A stretch of DNA of 26,478 bases from an uncultured Christensenellaceae bacterium (GCA_910587825.1 CAJUNJ010000002.1:172585-199062), one strand, 5' to 3'; counted from the first letter of the stretch, positions 16,043 through 21,228 are shown. Notes: generated by a model from the letters alone, not told the origin. Program-made: numbers and translations.

Positions 16043-16073
16043 TCTCATTTCTCCTTTCTAAAATATAAAGAAA

Positions 16074-16098
16074 AAGAGTCTCTGTTAAGACTCCTCTT
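16074..16098 (-). terminator. terminator hairpin with the stop codon in its loop
   Basis: AAGAGgAGTC / GACTCTT on the minus strand, with loop TTAACAGA, followed by TTTTCTTTATATTT. The TAA of the 89-residue gene lies in the loop. Near-identical in sequence to the hairpin at 20011. Confidence 0.68.
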
Positions 16099-16354
16099 CT
16101 CGTTTTCTGATCTTAACGACTATCTCGTTATTCTCAACGAACATCTCGAGTTTGTACTGATCCGGATTATTAATCAAATCCTTGACTGTCGACGGTTTCT
16201 CTTTCTTCTTCCTTTTTTTAATTAATTTGAAGTCGGAAACGTCGAACATACCAATAATCGACTTAATCAAGTTCATTTCTTTTTCAACCTCCATTTTATT
16301 AATGTTCTCACAATGGTGAATGTTTTCTTCGCTATCAAATATCTCGATGGTCAA
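16085..16354 (-). CDS. hypothetical 89-residue protein
   Basis: Starts at TTG, 7 bases after GGGAG, inside the end of the upstream gene. It has a Lys-rich centre (LIKKRKKKEKP near 44) and ends with a predicted strand pair (YKLEMFVENNEIVVKIRKR) and EEES, whose last codons build the terminator stem. No family recognised. Confidence 0.58.
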   Translation of the reverse strand: MTIEIFDSEENIHHCENINKMEVEKEMNLIKSIIGMFDVSDFKLIKKRKKKEKPSTVKDLINNPDQYKLEMFVENNEIVVKIRKREEES

Positions 16355-16694
16355 ATGTTGTCTCCCATCGTTCTCTTTTTATCGGTTTCATCTTTAAAGC
16401 CCACATAATTTGTCTAATCGTTACTGTAGGATATAATCCCCCTTTGACTATTCCTGAATAACGATTAAAATACTCCTTGAAGTTTTGGTTCAAATATAAT
16501 GCATCTACCAAATAAGGATCTATTTCAGTCCACCAAGTAGTTTTGGTTTCTTTGTCATACCTTTGCTGTATGACTGCCAAGCCTTTGTCTTTTATTAAAT
16601 ATAAAGTACATTTGGAATAGACTTCGTGATTGCATTCATAAATAATTCCGTATCTAGGATTATAAAGTTGTGGTTTAACAAAATGATACCGCAT
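16335..16694 (-). CDS. conserved prophage protein of unknown function
   Basis: A 119-residue protein. Its segments KCTLYLIKDKGLAVIQQRY, TKTTWWTEIDPYLVDALYL, LYPTVTIRQIMWALKMKP and RERWETTFDHRDI recall a strongly conserved protein of gut Clostridia prophages (memory). Tryptophan-rich, soluble, mixed alpha/beta. No function is known to me. Confidence 0.72.
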   Translation of the reverse strand: MRYHFVKPQLYNPRYGIIYECNHEVYSKCTLYLIKDKGLAVIQQRYDKETKTTWWTEIDPYLVDALYLNQNFKEYFNRYSGIVKGGLYPTVTIRQIMWALKMKPIKRERWETTFDHRDI

Positions 16695-16732
16695 AAATGT
16701 GCCAAATAATATAGAGGTTGATTTAAGTTTCT

Positions 16733-16951
16733 TTAATCGTCATAAGGCCAGTCATCCGTATCTCCTTGTGATGGGTCGTATGCTTCAAACCCTCTTCCAG
16801 AAAATAACGTAAAGATACACAATGCCCAGAACTTTAAGCAGTCTTGTATCGATACGTCCGTAAACAAACTTACAAAAATCATAGCAATTATGTAAATCGG
16901 AATAATAATAATCCAAACTATTCCGAATATAATGCTTAAAAATTTTTTCAT
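16733..16951 (-). CDS. 72-residue membrane protein
   Basis: I start at the ATG at 16951 (MKKFLSIIFGIVW) because it has AAAGGAG 7 bases upstream; the longer frame would begin inside an inverted repeat. Two hydrophobic segments (residues about 5-30 and 41-50) are followed by an acidic tail (DPSQGDTDDWPYDD). Function unknown. A TTATATT heptamer lies just upstream of the ribosome site. Confidence 0.65.
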   Translation of the reverse strand: MKKFLSIIFGIVWIIIIPIYIIAMIFVSLFTDVSIQDCLKFWALCIFTLFSGRGFEAYDPSQGDTDDWPYDD

Positions 16952-16987
16952 TTCTATTTCTCCTTTAAATATAATTTTGTTAAATAG

Positions 16988-17016
16988 TCTTCGAACGCTT
17001 TCAGAACCTTGCAAAC
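16988..17016. repeat. left arm of a 27-bp inverted repeat
   Basis: Inverted copy of 17265-17293: reading inward-to-outward, both give GTTTGCAAGGTTYTGAAAR then CGTTCGAA, with two mismatches in 27 bases. The arm supplies the -35 hexamer (TTGCAA) of the small plus-strand gene between the arms. Confidence 0.8.
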
Positions 17017-17037
17017 AGCCATAAAATGTGATACAAT
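17009..17037 (+). promoter_or_regulatory. sigma-A promoter of the 56-residue gene
   Basis: TTGCAA (17009-17014), 17-base spacer, TACAAT (17032-17037), with an extended -10 TG one base upstream of the hexamer. The start codon is about 48 bases downstream. The -35 lies inside the left inverted-repeat arm, so the right arm carries the same hexamer facing the other way. Confidence 0.75.
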
Positions 17038-17084
17038 GTATTTACGTGTAGCAGCACGTAGTAAAATTTTAAGGAGGTTTACAA

Positions 17085-17255
17085 ATGAACAATAGTATTG
17101 TTGAAGGCATTTTAGCAATTCCTGAAGTTCGAATTGGATTGATTGACTTCGCTATTAGAATTCTTGACAAAACCAAAGATTTCCTTGTCGAATTGCGTGA
17201 GAAGGAAAATAACAAACTCTTGGAATTGAAAGCGTCTAAAGTTCTTGTTGCATAA
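17085..17255 (+). CDS. 56-residue protein on the opposite strand, flanked by inverted repeats
   Basis: Reads MNNSIVEGILAIPEVRIGLI and continues DFAIRILDKTKDFLVELREKE, ending SKVLVA. ATG is 7 bases after AAGGAGG. Amphipathic helices are likely; there is no clear transmembrane helix or signal peptide. It is the only plus-strand gene left of the integrase, with its own promoter and a terminator at 17302, the layout of a moron gene expressed from the dormant prophage. The 27-bp inverted repeats around it suggest a small mobile cassette or an invertible segment. Function unknown; a toxin, immunity or regulatory peptide is possible. Confidence 0.7.
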   Translation: MNNSIVEGILAIPEVRIGLIDFAIRILDKTKDFLVELREKENNKLLELKASKVLVA

Positions 17256-17264
17256 CATTCTAGA

Positions 17265-17293
17265 GTTTGCAAGGTTTTGAAAACGTTCGAAAG
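17265..17293. repeat. right arm of a 27-bp inverted repeat
   Basis: GTTTGCAAGGTTTTGAAAAC then GTTCGAA; the reverse complement of 16988-17016 with two mismatches and one outer extra base. It begins 9 bases after the stop of the small plus-strand gene. Confidence 0.8.
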
Positions 17294-17301
17294 ATATAAG
17301 T

Positions 17302-17332
17302 AAAGCCCGTACTAATTAAAGTACAGGCTTTT
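17302..17332 (+). terminator. intrinsic terminator, possibly bidirectional
   Basis: AAAGCC-c-GTACT, a short loop, AGTAC-a-GGCTTT, then TTACTATTTCTT on the plus strand. It ends the 56-residue gene and, read from the other side, could also stop transcription from the lipoprotein gene. Confidence 0.75.
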
Positions 17333-17352
17333 ACTATTTCTTATTAAATTTT

Positions 17353-17817
17353 TTAATCTGAGACTTTGGTGAAGGTTATGTTGCGGAAGTTTCCAAGAGC
17401 ATCGTCCATACGACAAGACAATTTTTCATTCGAATAATTAAATTCTCTTGTACCCGGATCAGCCGGAATACCTTGTTCGACCGGGTAGCCAAGCGGATCT
17501 TCGTTAAAAATCCAAGTACCTTCGCTAACAGGATCGTCGAATGGAATATATATTCCGACCCATTCTAATTCGTCTTTATTGTTGAGACCCTTATTAATGT
17601 AGCATTTGATAGAAGACCCATCAATAATTATTTTTTCATGCTCACCTGTTTTACCATACTCGCTTTCCCATACGCCTTCTAAAGTTGTAATTGTATTCAC
17701 AGTTTGTCCTCCATTTCCTGTTTCATCTGTAGACGAACAACCAGAACATCCGCCTAATCCCGTAATGGCAAAAGCCAAGCAAAATATAATTGATAAAGTT
17801 GCTAATATCTTTTTCAT
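17353..17817 (-). CDS. secreted lipoprotein (probable moron)
   Basis: A 154-residue protein with a classic lipoprotein signal: MKK, a hydrophobic stretch ILATLSIIFCLAFAITG and the lipobox LGGC near residues 21-24, followed by CSGCSSTDETGNGG. It would be lipidated and anchored outside the cell. The mature domain (TLEGVWESEYGKTGEHEKII and later FRNITF) looks like a small beta-barrel of the type that senses or binds ligands. It has its own consensus promoter and flanking terminators, so it can be expressed from the integrated element. Such genes often encode superinfection exclusion or host-fitness proteins; that is inference. Confidence 0.8.
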   Translation of the reverse strand: MKKILATLSIIFCLAFAITGLGGCSGCSSTDETGNGGQTVNTITTLEGVWESEYGKTGEHEKIIIDGSSIKCYINKGLNNKDELEWVGIYIPFDDPVSEGTWIFNEDPLGYPVEQGIPADPGTREFNYSNEKLSCRMDDALGNFRNITFTKVSD

Positions 17818-17838
17818 CTTTATTTCTCCTTTTCGTTG

Positions 17839-17867
17839 ATTATACCATTTTGGGGAAATAAAGGCAA
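17839..17867 (-). promoter_or_regulatory. sigma-A promoter of the lipoprotein gene
   Basis: Minus-strand TTGCCT, 17-base spacer, TATAAT, about 20 bases before the ribosome site AAAGGAG. The -35 overlaps the terminator stem of the upstream gene. Confidence 0.8.
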
Positions 17868-17889
17868 TATGTTTTATTCTATTGCCTTT
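17860..17889 (-). terminator. intrinsic terminator after the coiled-coil gene
   Basis: AAAGGCAATA pairs perfectly with TATTGCCTTT over 10 bp, followed by ATTT on the minus strand. It insulates the lipoprotein gene from the operon upstream. Confidence 0.72.
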
Positions 17890-17902
17890 ACTTTTTAGTT
17901 AA

Positions 17903-18424
17903 TTATTTTTTCACAGGTTTAAAATTGTTAAATAACCCCCTGAATGTTGTCGATGTATAAGTTCCGGTTCTTTCAAATTCAAACCCCCTCTTCATCCATA
18001 TCGCATAGAACATCATCGGTAACATTAATTCCGCTATTCCAATACTCCATTTAAATATACGGTCTTTAAGTTCATCTTTCTTATCGTCTTCGCGATTCGT
18101 TTTCTCGTTATAATACTTTGCTTCATCGATTTCATATTGCTTCTTCTTCAAACGTAACTCTTCCTTGACTCTTTCTTCGTCAAGTTTAAGCTGTCTTCCT
18201 TTAAGCTCTACTTCCTCTTTCTGCTTTCTTAACGCTAAACGATGCTCGGCATTAAGACGTCTAGTCTCAGACTCCACTTTTAAATCGTCTATCATCAGGC
18301 GATAAAGTGCGATAGCATTATCAACTACCATTTTCTGTTCTTTGCTTCCGGTTTCAGTTTTGGATATCAATCCGAATTCCCTACTTATCTCACCAGATAA
18401 CAATTCTCTAAGTTCTTGTTCCAT
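17903..18424 (-). CDS. coiled-coil protein with a C-terminal membrane segment
   Basis: A 173-residue protein. Residues about 45-118 are a long Lys/Glu/Arg coiled coil (RKQKEEVELKGRQLKLDEER). Then come a hydrophobic segment (WSIGIAELMLPMMFYAIWM, about 125-144) and a short basic tail. Similar proteins occur in Clostridia prophages (memory). It may form a membrane-bound oligomer. Preceded by the 27-bp box at 18454 and followed by a terminator, so it looks like its own transcription unit. Confidence 0.7.
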   Translation of the reverse strand: MEQELRELLSGEISREFGLISKTETGSKEQKMVVDNAIALYRLMIDDLKVESETRRLNAEHRLALRKQKEEVELKGRQLKLDEERVKEELRLKKKQYEIDEAKYYNEKTNREDDKKDELKDRIFKWSIGIAELMLPMMFYAIWMKRGFEFERTGTYTSTTFRGLFNNFKPVKK

Positions 18425-18453
18425 AGTTGTTTCTCCTTATAAAATATAATTAC

Positions 18454-18480
18454 TTCATAAAGGAACTTGTTATTTATGCG
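18454..18480 (-). promoter_or_regulatory. 27-bp conserved box, copy 3
   Basis: Minus-strand CGCATAAATAACA, six variable bases, then TTTTATGAA-type end (CTTTATGAA). It ends 29 bases before the coiled-coil gene. The most divergent of the five copies. Confidence 0.5.
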
Positions 18481-18499
18481 AAATGTGTTTAACGTTTAA

Positions 18500-18709
18500 T
18501 TAAACCGATTTTTTTGAATAAATAGTATCAACGTCTTTATGCAATTCCAAATAAATATAAGGAGGTTCTTTACCATCTTCAGCATCGGCAATTATAAGAT
18601 TTCCTATAGCCCTTTCTTTTCTCTTCCGAATTTTTTGAAATATAAGTCCGATAAAGAATCCCGCCAATATTCCTGCCGCAACTATCAGAACGATAGCCCA
18701 AGTTTGCAA
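18500..18709 (-). CDS. 69-residue single-pass membrane protein
   Basis: Starts at TTG, 6 bases after GGAGG. An N-out transmembrane helix (WAIVLIVAAGILAGFFIGLIF, residues 4-24) is followed by a basic KIRKRKER and a soluble tail. Function unknown. Confidence 0.62.
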   Translation of the reverse strand: MQTWAIVLIVAAGILAGFFIGLIFQKIRKRKERAIGNLIIADAEDGKEPPYIYLELHKDVDTIYSKKSV

Positions 18710-18766
18710 TGTATTCCTCCTTTACAGTATTTCACGATACAAAAATATCACTTTTTTCAGTAACCT

Positions 18767-18892
18767 TTATGCTTTAATATCGTTTTTCTTTTTAAACTGT
18801 AATTTAGGAATAACGCCGTAATGCTGAAGAGTAATTACATTAAGTGTAACCGACGCAATCAAAGCGGTAATACATAATCCCTTATAAAACAT
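18767..18892 (-). CDS. 41-residue membrane peptide
   Basis: Reads MFYKGLCITALIASVTLNVI followed by TLQHYGVIPKL and a lysine-rich end. Strong ribosome site AAAGGAGG; a TTATATT heptamer precedes that site. One membrane helix. Unknown function. Confidence 0.6.
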   Translation of the reverse strand: MFYKGLCITALIASVTLNVITLQHYGVIPKLQFKKKNDIKA

Positions 18893-18922
18893 TTTTAATC
18901 CTCCTTTAAATATAAATTTTAA

Positions 18923-18944
18923 CGGTGCCCATAAAGGGCAACCG
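18923..18944 (-). terminator. hairpin just after the variable protein gene
   Basis: CGGT-t-GCCC / GGGC-ACCG with a five-base loop begins 3 bases after the stop codon. It is followed by TTAAAATTTATATTT, so it can act as a terminator. A stem-loop right behind a variable region is also a feature that helps DGR target recognition in known systems. Confidence 0.6.
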
Positions 18945-18947
18945 AGT

Positions 18948-19808
18948 TTAGCTCAATAGGATAACCGGAAGCACGTCATCGTCACCGTCAGCGTAGGAGT
19001 AACACGCACAGCCATCGTAGCGCACATTAGCAACGTAACTCGCGGAAACTTCTTTTTTAGTAGCATTCTGCAACCAACTCCAGCACCACTTATCTTCTAA
19101 ATCAAAGAATATACGGTTCTTTCTGTCCTTCATAAGTTCGAACTGTTCGTCGTTATCGGGTTCAAAATTCTTGTAGAATTCGTCATCGTGACCGAACATC
19201 TGCCCGTATGTAGGAACCGAAATATCTTTAATGCGTTCTTTTAATTCGTCAGGAAACAAATTAAGGAAATCGCTGTTAAGCCATTTGTACAGATCCGATT
19301 CTTTAAAGCCACCTTTATTCTTGCCATTGGAGTTCATGCAACGATTTGCAATAGCTTTGTTGAACATAAAATATGTTCCTTCTTCTGTTACTTTTTGCGC
19401 CGTTAAAGTTAACTCTCCAAGGTCTTTTAAATTGACCGTAATTTCATCGCCGACTCTAAACATATTGGTGGTTACTACTGCTTTTCTTGTTACTAACATT
19501 TTAAAATTCTCCTTTTCAATTTCATAATTTAATCCGTAAATATCGCAAATTTGACGTTCTATTAAACATCCCTTTGCGTTTTTCCAACCAGCGCAGAAAT
19601 ATATCAAATCTGCTTGCTCCATCATCCGAATACTTGTCCCAAGATGCCATAACCTGCCTGCTTCTTTGGGAGCATCTTCATGATGATAATTATCGATTAA
19701 CTCGATAGCCCCGAATTTGTTCTGTAAATTATTCAAAGCCGTATTTCTTATTTCCATTACTTCTTCTTTGGATAATCCACTCATTTGATGACTTAAAAAT
19801 ACCTTCAT
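18948..19808 (-). CDS. DUF4406-like plus DUF6273-like variable protein (putative DGR target)
   Basis: A 286-residue two-part protein. Residues 1-95 (MKVFLSHQMSGL, later DLIYFCAGWKNAKGC and ERQICDIYGL) resemble DUF4406/nucleoside deoxyribosyltransferase-like domains. From residue 104 (MLVTRKAVVTTNMF) it resembles the DUF6273 C-type-lectin-like family, with WLNSDFLNLFPDELKERI and a final WSWLQNATKKEVSASYVANV region. The internal ATG at 19499 has its own AAAAGGAG site 8 bases away, so a 183-residue stand-alone product is likely too. The stretch may be a fusion that lost a stop codon. The last 28 codons before the final Pro are a variable region with a second copy at 19852. Confidence 0.72.
   Translation of the reverse strand: MKVFLSHQMSGLSKEEVMEIRNTALNNLQNKFGAIELIDNYHHEDAPKEAGRLWHLGTSIRMMEQADLIYFCAGWKNAKGCLIERQICDIYGLNYEIEKENFKMLVTRKAVVTTNMFRVGDEITVNLKDLGELTLTAQKVTEEGTYFMFNKAIANRCMNSNGKNKGGFKESDLYKWLNSDFLNLFPDELKERIKDISVPTYGQMFGHDDEFYKNFEPDNDEQFELMKDRKNRIFFDLEDKWCWSWLQNATKKEVSASYVANVRYDGCACYSYADGDDDVLPVILLS
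18966..19049 (-). repeat. variable region 1 (DGR-type)
   Basis: 84 bases, 28 codons from GTT-TCC to CTT-CCG, near the 3' end of the variable protein gene. Compared with 19852-19935 it has no gaps, 16 substitutions in 12 codons, every one at codon position 1 or 2. Third positions are all identical and mostly T or C, as expected if AAY codons of a template were mutated at adenines. Confidence 0.75.
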
Positions 19809-19833
19809 TTTTTTATTTCTCCTTTATTAATTT

Positions 19834-19968
19834 TTAATTTGTTAAATAGTACGGAAGCACGCCATCGCCACTGCCAGCGCGGCCGTAATACGCACCGCCA
19901 TCGTCGATCACACGAGCAAAGTAACTCGCGGAAACGACATCGCGAAGCCAAATGTGTCTAAAATTCGA
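19834..19968 (-). pseudogene. 5'-truncated second variable-protein fragment with variable region 2
   Basis: The minus strand reads HIWLRDVVSASYFARVIDDG and on to GVLPYYLTN-stop, the C-terminus of a DUF6273-type protein. An in-frame TGA lies directly upstream and no start codon or ribosome site exists, so it is a remnant or a non-coding cassette. The part at 19852-19935 is the second variable region. WLRDVVSASYFA is closer to the family consensus than the intact gene. It is not the template repeat, because its variable positions are not adenines. Confidence 0.65.
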
Positions 19969-20010
19969 TCAAGTTTACATACGAATTTTCTTCCTATACG
20001 AATATAAAAG

Positions 20011-20035
20011 AAGAGTCCTTGTTAAGACTCCTCTT
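20011..20035 (-). terminator. terminator hairpin with the stop codon in its loop
   Basis: Minus-strand AGAGgAGTC, loop TTAACAAG, GACTCTTCTTTTATATTC. The TAA of the 45-residue gene lies in the loop. Almost the same sequence as the hairpin at 16074. Confidence 0.68.
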
Positions 20036-20159
20036 TTTCTTTACGGTTGTTTCTAAACGCTTCTGCAATTTTTTCTCCGCATGTAACAACGCCAGCTCCA
20101 AATAACGAACCGAGCGTAAGCGCGTACAAGCAATTCCAAAATAATTCTAAATAACGCAT
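20022..20159 (-). CDS. 45-residue membrane peptide
   Basis: Reads MRYLELFWNCLYALTLGSLF and then GAGVVTCGEKI with a charged tail ending KEEES. One membrane helix. Ribosome site GAGGAGGG. The stop is in the terminator loop. The 27-bp box ends only 12 bases upstream of the ATG. Confidence 0.62.
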   Translation of the reverse strand: MRYLELFWNCLYALTLGSLFGAGVVTCGEKIAEAFRNNRKEKEES

Positions 20160-20171
20160 ATAACTACCCTC

Positions 20172-20198
20172 CTCATAAAAAAGCATGTTTTATTTGCG
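20172..20198 (-). promoter_or_regulatory. 27-bp conserved box, copy 2
   Basis: Minus-strand CGCAAATAAAACA, six variable bases, then TTTTATGAG. It ends 12 bases before the 45-residue gene and touches its ribosome site. A start of transcription 7 bases past a -10 here would leave almost no leader, so the box may not be a plain promoter. Confidence 0.6.
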
Positions 20199-20208
20199 AA
20201 TAAGAAAT

Positions 20209-20231
20209 AAGAGTCTATGATTAAGACTCTT
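20209..20231 (-). terminator. terminator hairpin with the stop codon in its loop
   Basis: AAGAGTC-TTAATCATA-GACTCTT, then ATTTC, on the minus strand. The TAA of the 69-residue gene is in the loop and the stem's 5' side is its last codons (Lys-Glu-Ser). Confidence 0.62.
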
Positions 20232-20430
20232 TAATTCTTTTTGCATAACCTACATGATTGCCAAATTCATCAGTTATTCGGATTTCTGCATTTTTAATAC
20301 CCAATCCAACGAGTCGATTGTACTCTTGAACATGATAAATGTATCCATTTTTTATATCGTAATAATCGGCATCGTATTCTTTTGCGTATTCGTAAATATC
20401 AGATACAATTCCTGAAAATAATGTTGACAT
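20221..20430 (-). CDS. hypothetical 69-residue protein
   Basis: A tyrosine-rich soluble protein (IYEYAKEYDADYYDIKNGYI) with a C-terminal beta-like segment (AEIRITDEFGNHVGYA). Ribosome site AGGAGG. Box copy 1 lies upstream and a terminator at its end. No family recognised. Confidence 0.62.
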   Translation of the reverse strand: MSTLFSGIVSDIYEYAKEYDADYYDIKNGYIYHVQEYNRLVGLGIKNAEIRITDEFGNHVGYAKRIKES

Positions 20431-20451
20431 TTTAGTATCCTCCTGTATTAC

Positions 20452-20478
20452 TTCATAATAAAGATTGTTTTATTTGCG
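20452..20478 (-). promoter_or_regulatory. 27-bp conserved box, copy 1
   Basis: Minus-strand CGCAAATAAAACA, six variable bases, then ATTATGAA. It ends 21 bases before the 69-residue gene and overlaps the last codons of the RinA/ArpU-like regulator gene. Confidence 0.6.
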
Positions 20479-20889
20479 TCTTTTATTTAGTAACCAGAAG
20501 AACCGTCTGTACAAGTCGTAATATGTATCTTTACAACACGGTATATTTGTCTGCGCCCTAAGACACTCGTAAGACAAACCCTCTGTAACCGCTTTGAGAA
20601 TATACTTCCATAAATCTTCATCGGTTTCTTTTGCTGTCGCCTCGACTATCGACATTCTTTCCGCATAATACTCTCTTGCTATAACAGTATCTTCAACTGG
20701 TCTTTGAATCTTGTTCGTACGACTCGAACCCGCTGCATCATAAGCGAATCTAACCATACTATCCAAGCTCGAATGTGCCTTTTTCCAAGTCGGATATTGC
20801 AAGCAAAAATGCTTTAATTCGTAGTACCTATGCTTGTCTATCCAATATCTGTTTTTCTTTGATATCTCCGGTCTTATTGTTGTACCCAT
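20470..20889 (-). CDS. RinA/ArpU-type phage regulator (probable)
   Basis: About 139 residues. I start at the ATG at 20889 (MGTTIRPEISKKNRYWI) because the longer frame contains the GGGGGA ribosome site. The pattern KxRYWIDKHRYYELKHFCLQYP at the start and PCCKDTYYDLYRRFFWLLNK at the end matches a regulator family next to the integrase in many Clostridia prophages (memory). The last part resembles a sigma-70 region 4-like helix-turn-helix. It could activate early or late element promoters, possibly through the 27-bp boxes. It overlaps the excisionase-like gene by 16 bases. Confidence 0.65.
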   Translation of the reverse strand: MGTTIRPEISKKNRYWIDKHRYYELKHFCLQYPTWKKAHSSLDSMVRFAYDAAGSSRTNKIQRPVEDTVIAREYYAERMSIVEATAKETDEDLWKYILKAVTEGLSYECLRAQTNIPCCKDTYYDLYRRFFWLLNKRRK

Positions 20890-21137
20890 TTTCTTTCCCC
20901 CTTCCAAATATATCCTGTTTGTTCAAACAATAATTTCGGGGAAATATAGAAATTAATTCTTCCGTACTTAGAATCCATCTCCTCAATCCTCGTAACTATT
21001 CTACCTTTTCGGGTTGCTTTACCAATTGGCAACCACCCTACGATGATTCCTGCACGTATCCACGATGCGTCTTTGCCATAGACTTTCGCAGCAATACAAA
21101 CCGGAACCGAGCCTTCTGAAAAACATATGTCTTCCAT
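20874..21137 (-). CDS. excisionase-like helix-turn-helix protein
   Basis: An 87-residue protein. VPVCIAAKVYGKDASWIRAG (about residues 11-30) followed by WLPIGKA is a winged helix-turn-helix of the Xis/MerR type. It is encoded divergently next to the integrase with operators between, the usual place for an excisionase or directionality factor. Ribosome site AAAGGAGG. First gene of the leftward operon. Confidence 0.68.
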   Translation of the reverse strand: MEDICFSEGSVPVCIAAKVYGKDASWIRAGIIVGWLPIGKATRKGRIVTRIEEMDSKYGRINFYISPKLLFEQTGYIWKGERKWVQQ

Positions 21138-21208
21138 AAACCAACCTCCTTTTTCGTTTTTATCAAAATATCATAACTTTTTGTCACCTCCGTACTGAAA
21201 ATTGGCGG

Positions 21209-21228
21209 TTTCTAATCTAGGTTAGAAA
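21209..21228. promoter_or_regulatory. palindromic operator 1
   Basis: TTTCTAATCTAGGTTAGAAA, a 20-bp near-perfect inverted repeat (half-site TTTCTAAYCTA). The identical 20 bases recur at 21318. It lies on the leftward-gene side of the divergent intergenic region, so a dimeric repressor could control both directions. Confidence 0.75.

Larger units (their letters stand above)
67..20007 (-). repeat. dispersed TTATATT heptamers, minus strand only
   Basis: About 45 copies of TTATATT on the minus strand (AATATAA on plus) counted by eye, against none seen in the opposite orientation left of 21 kb. The preceding plus-strand base is almost always G or A. They fall within genes in all three frames and just upstream of ribosome sites. 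Examples on plus: 974, 1157, 1534, 4108, 5043, 7258, 8150, 12139, 12860, 14006, 15382, 16926, 18443, 20001. Confidence 0.6.

Noticed and set aside
17069..17272. A 67-codon minus-strand frame at the inverted-repeat locus
   Set aside because: It is antisense to the 56-residue plus-strand gene, which has the promoter, ribosome site and terminator; the minus frame has none.
19852..19935. Variable region 2 as the DGR template repeat
   Set aside because: A template should carry adenine at every variable site on the coding strand; this copy has G, C or T at most of them.
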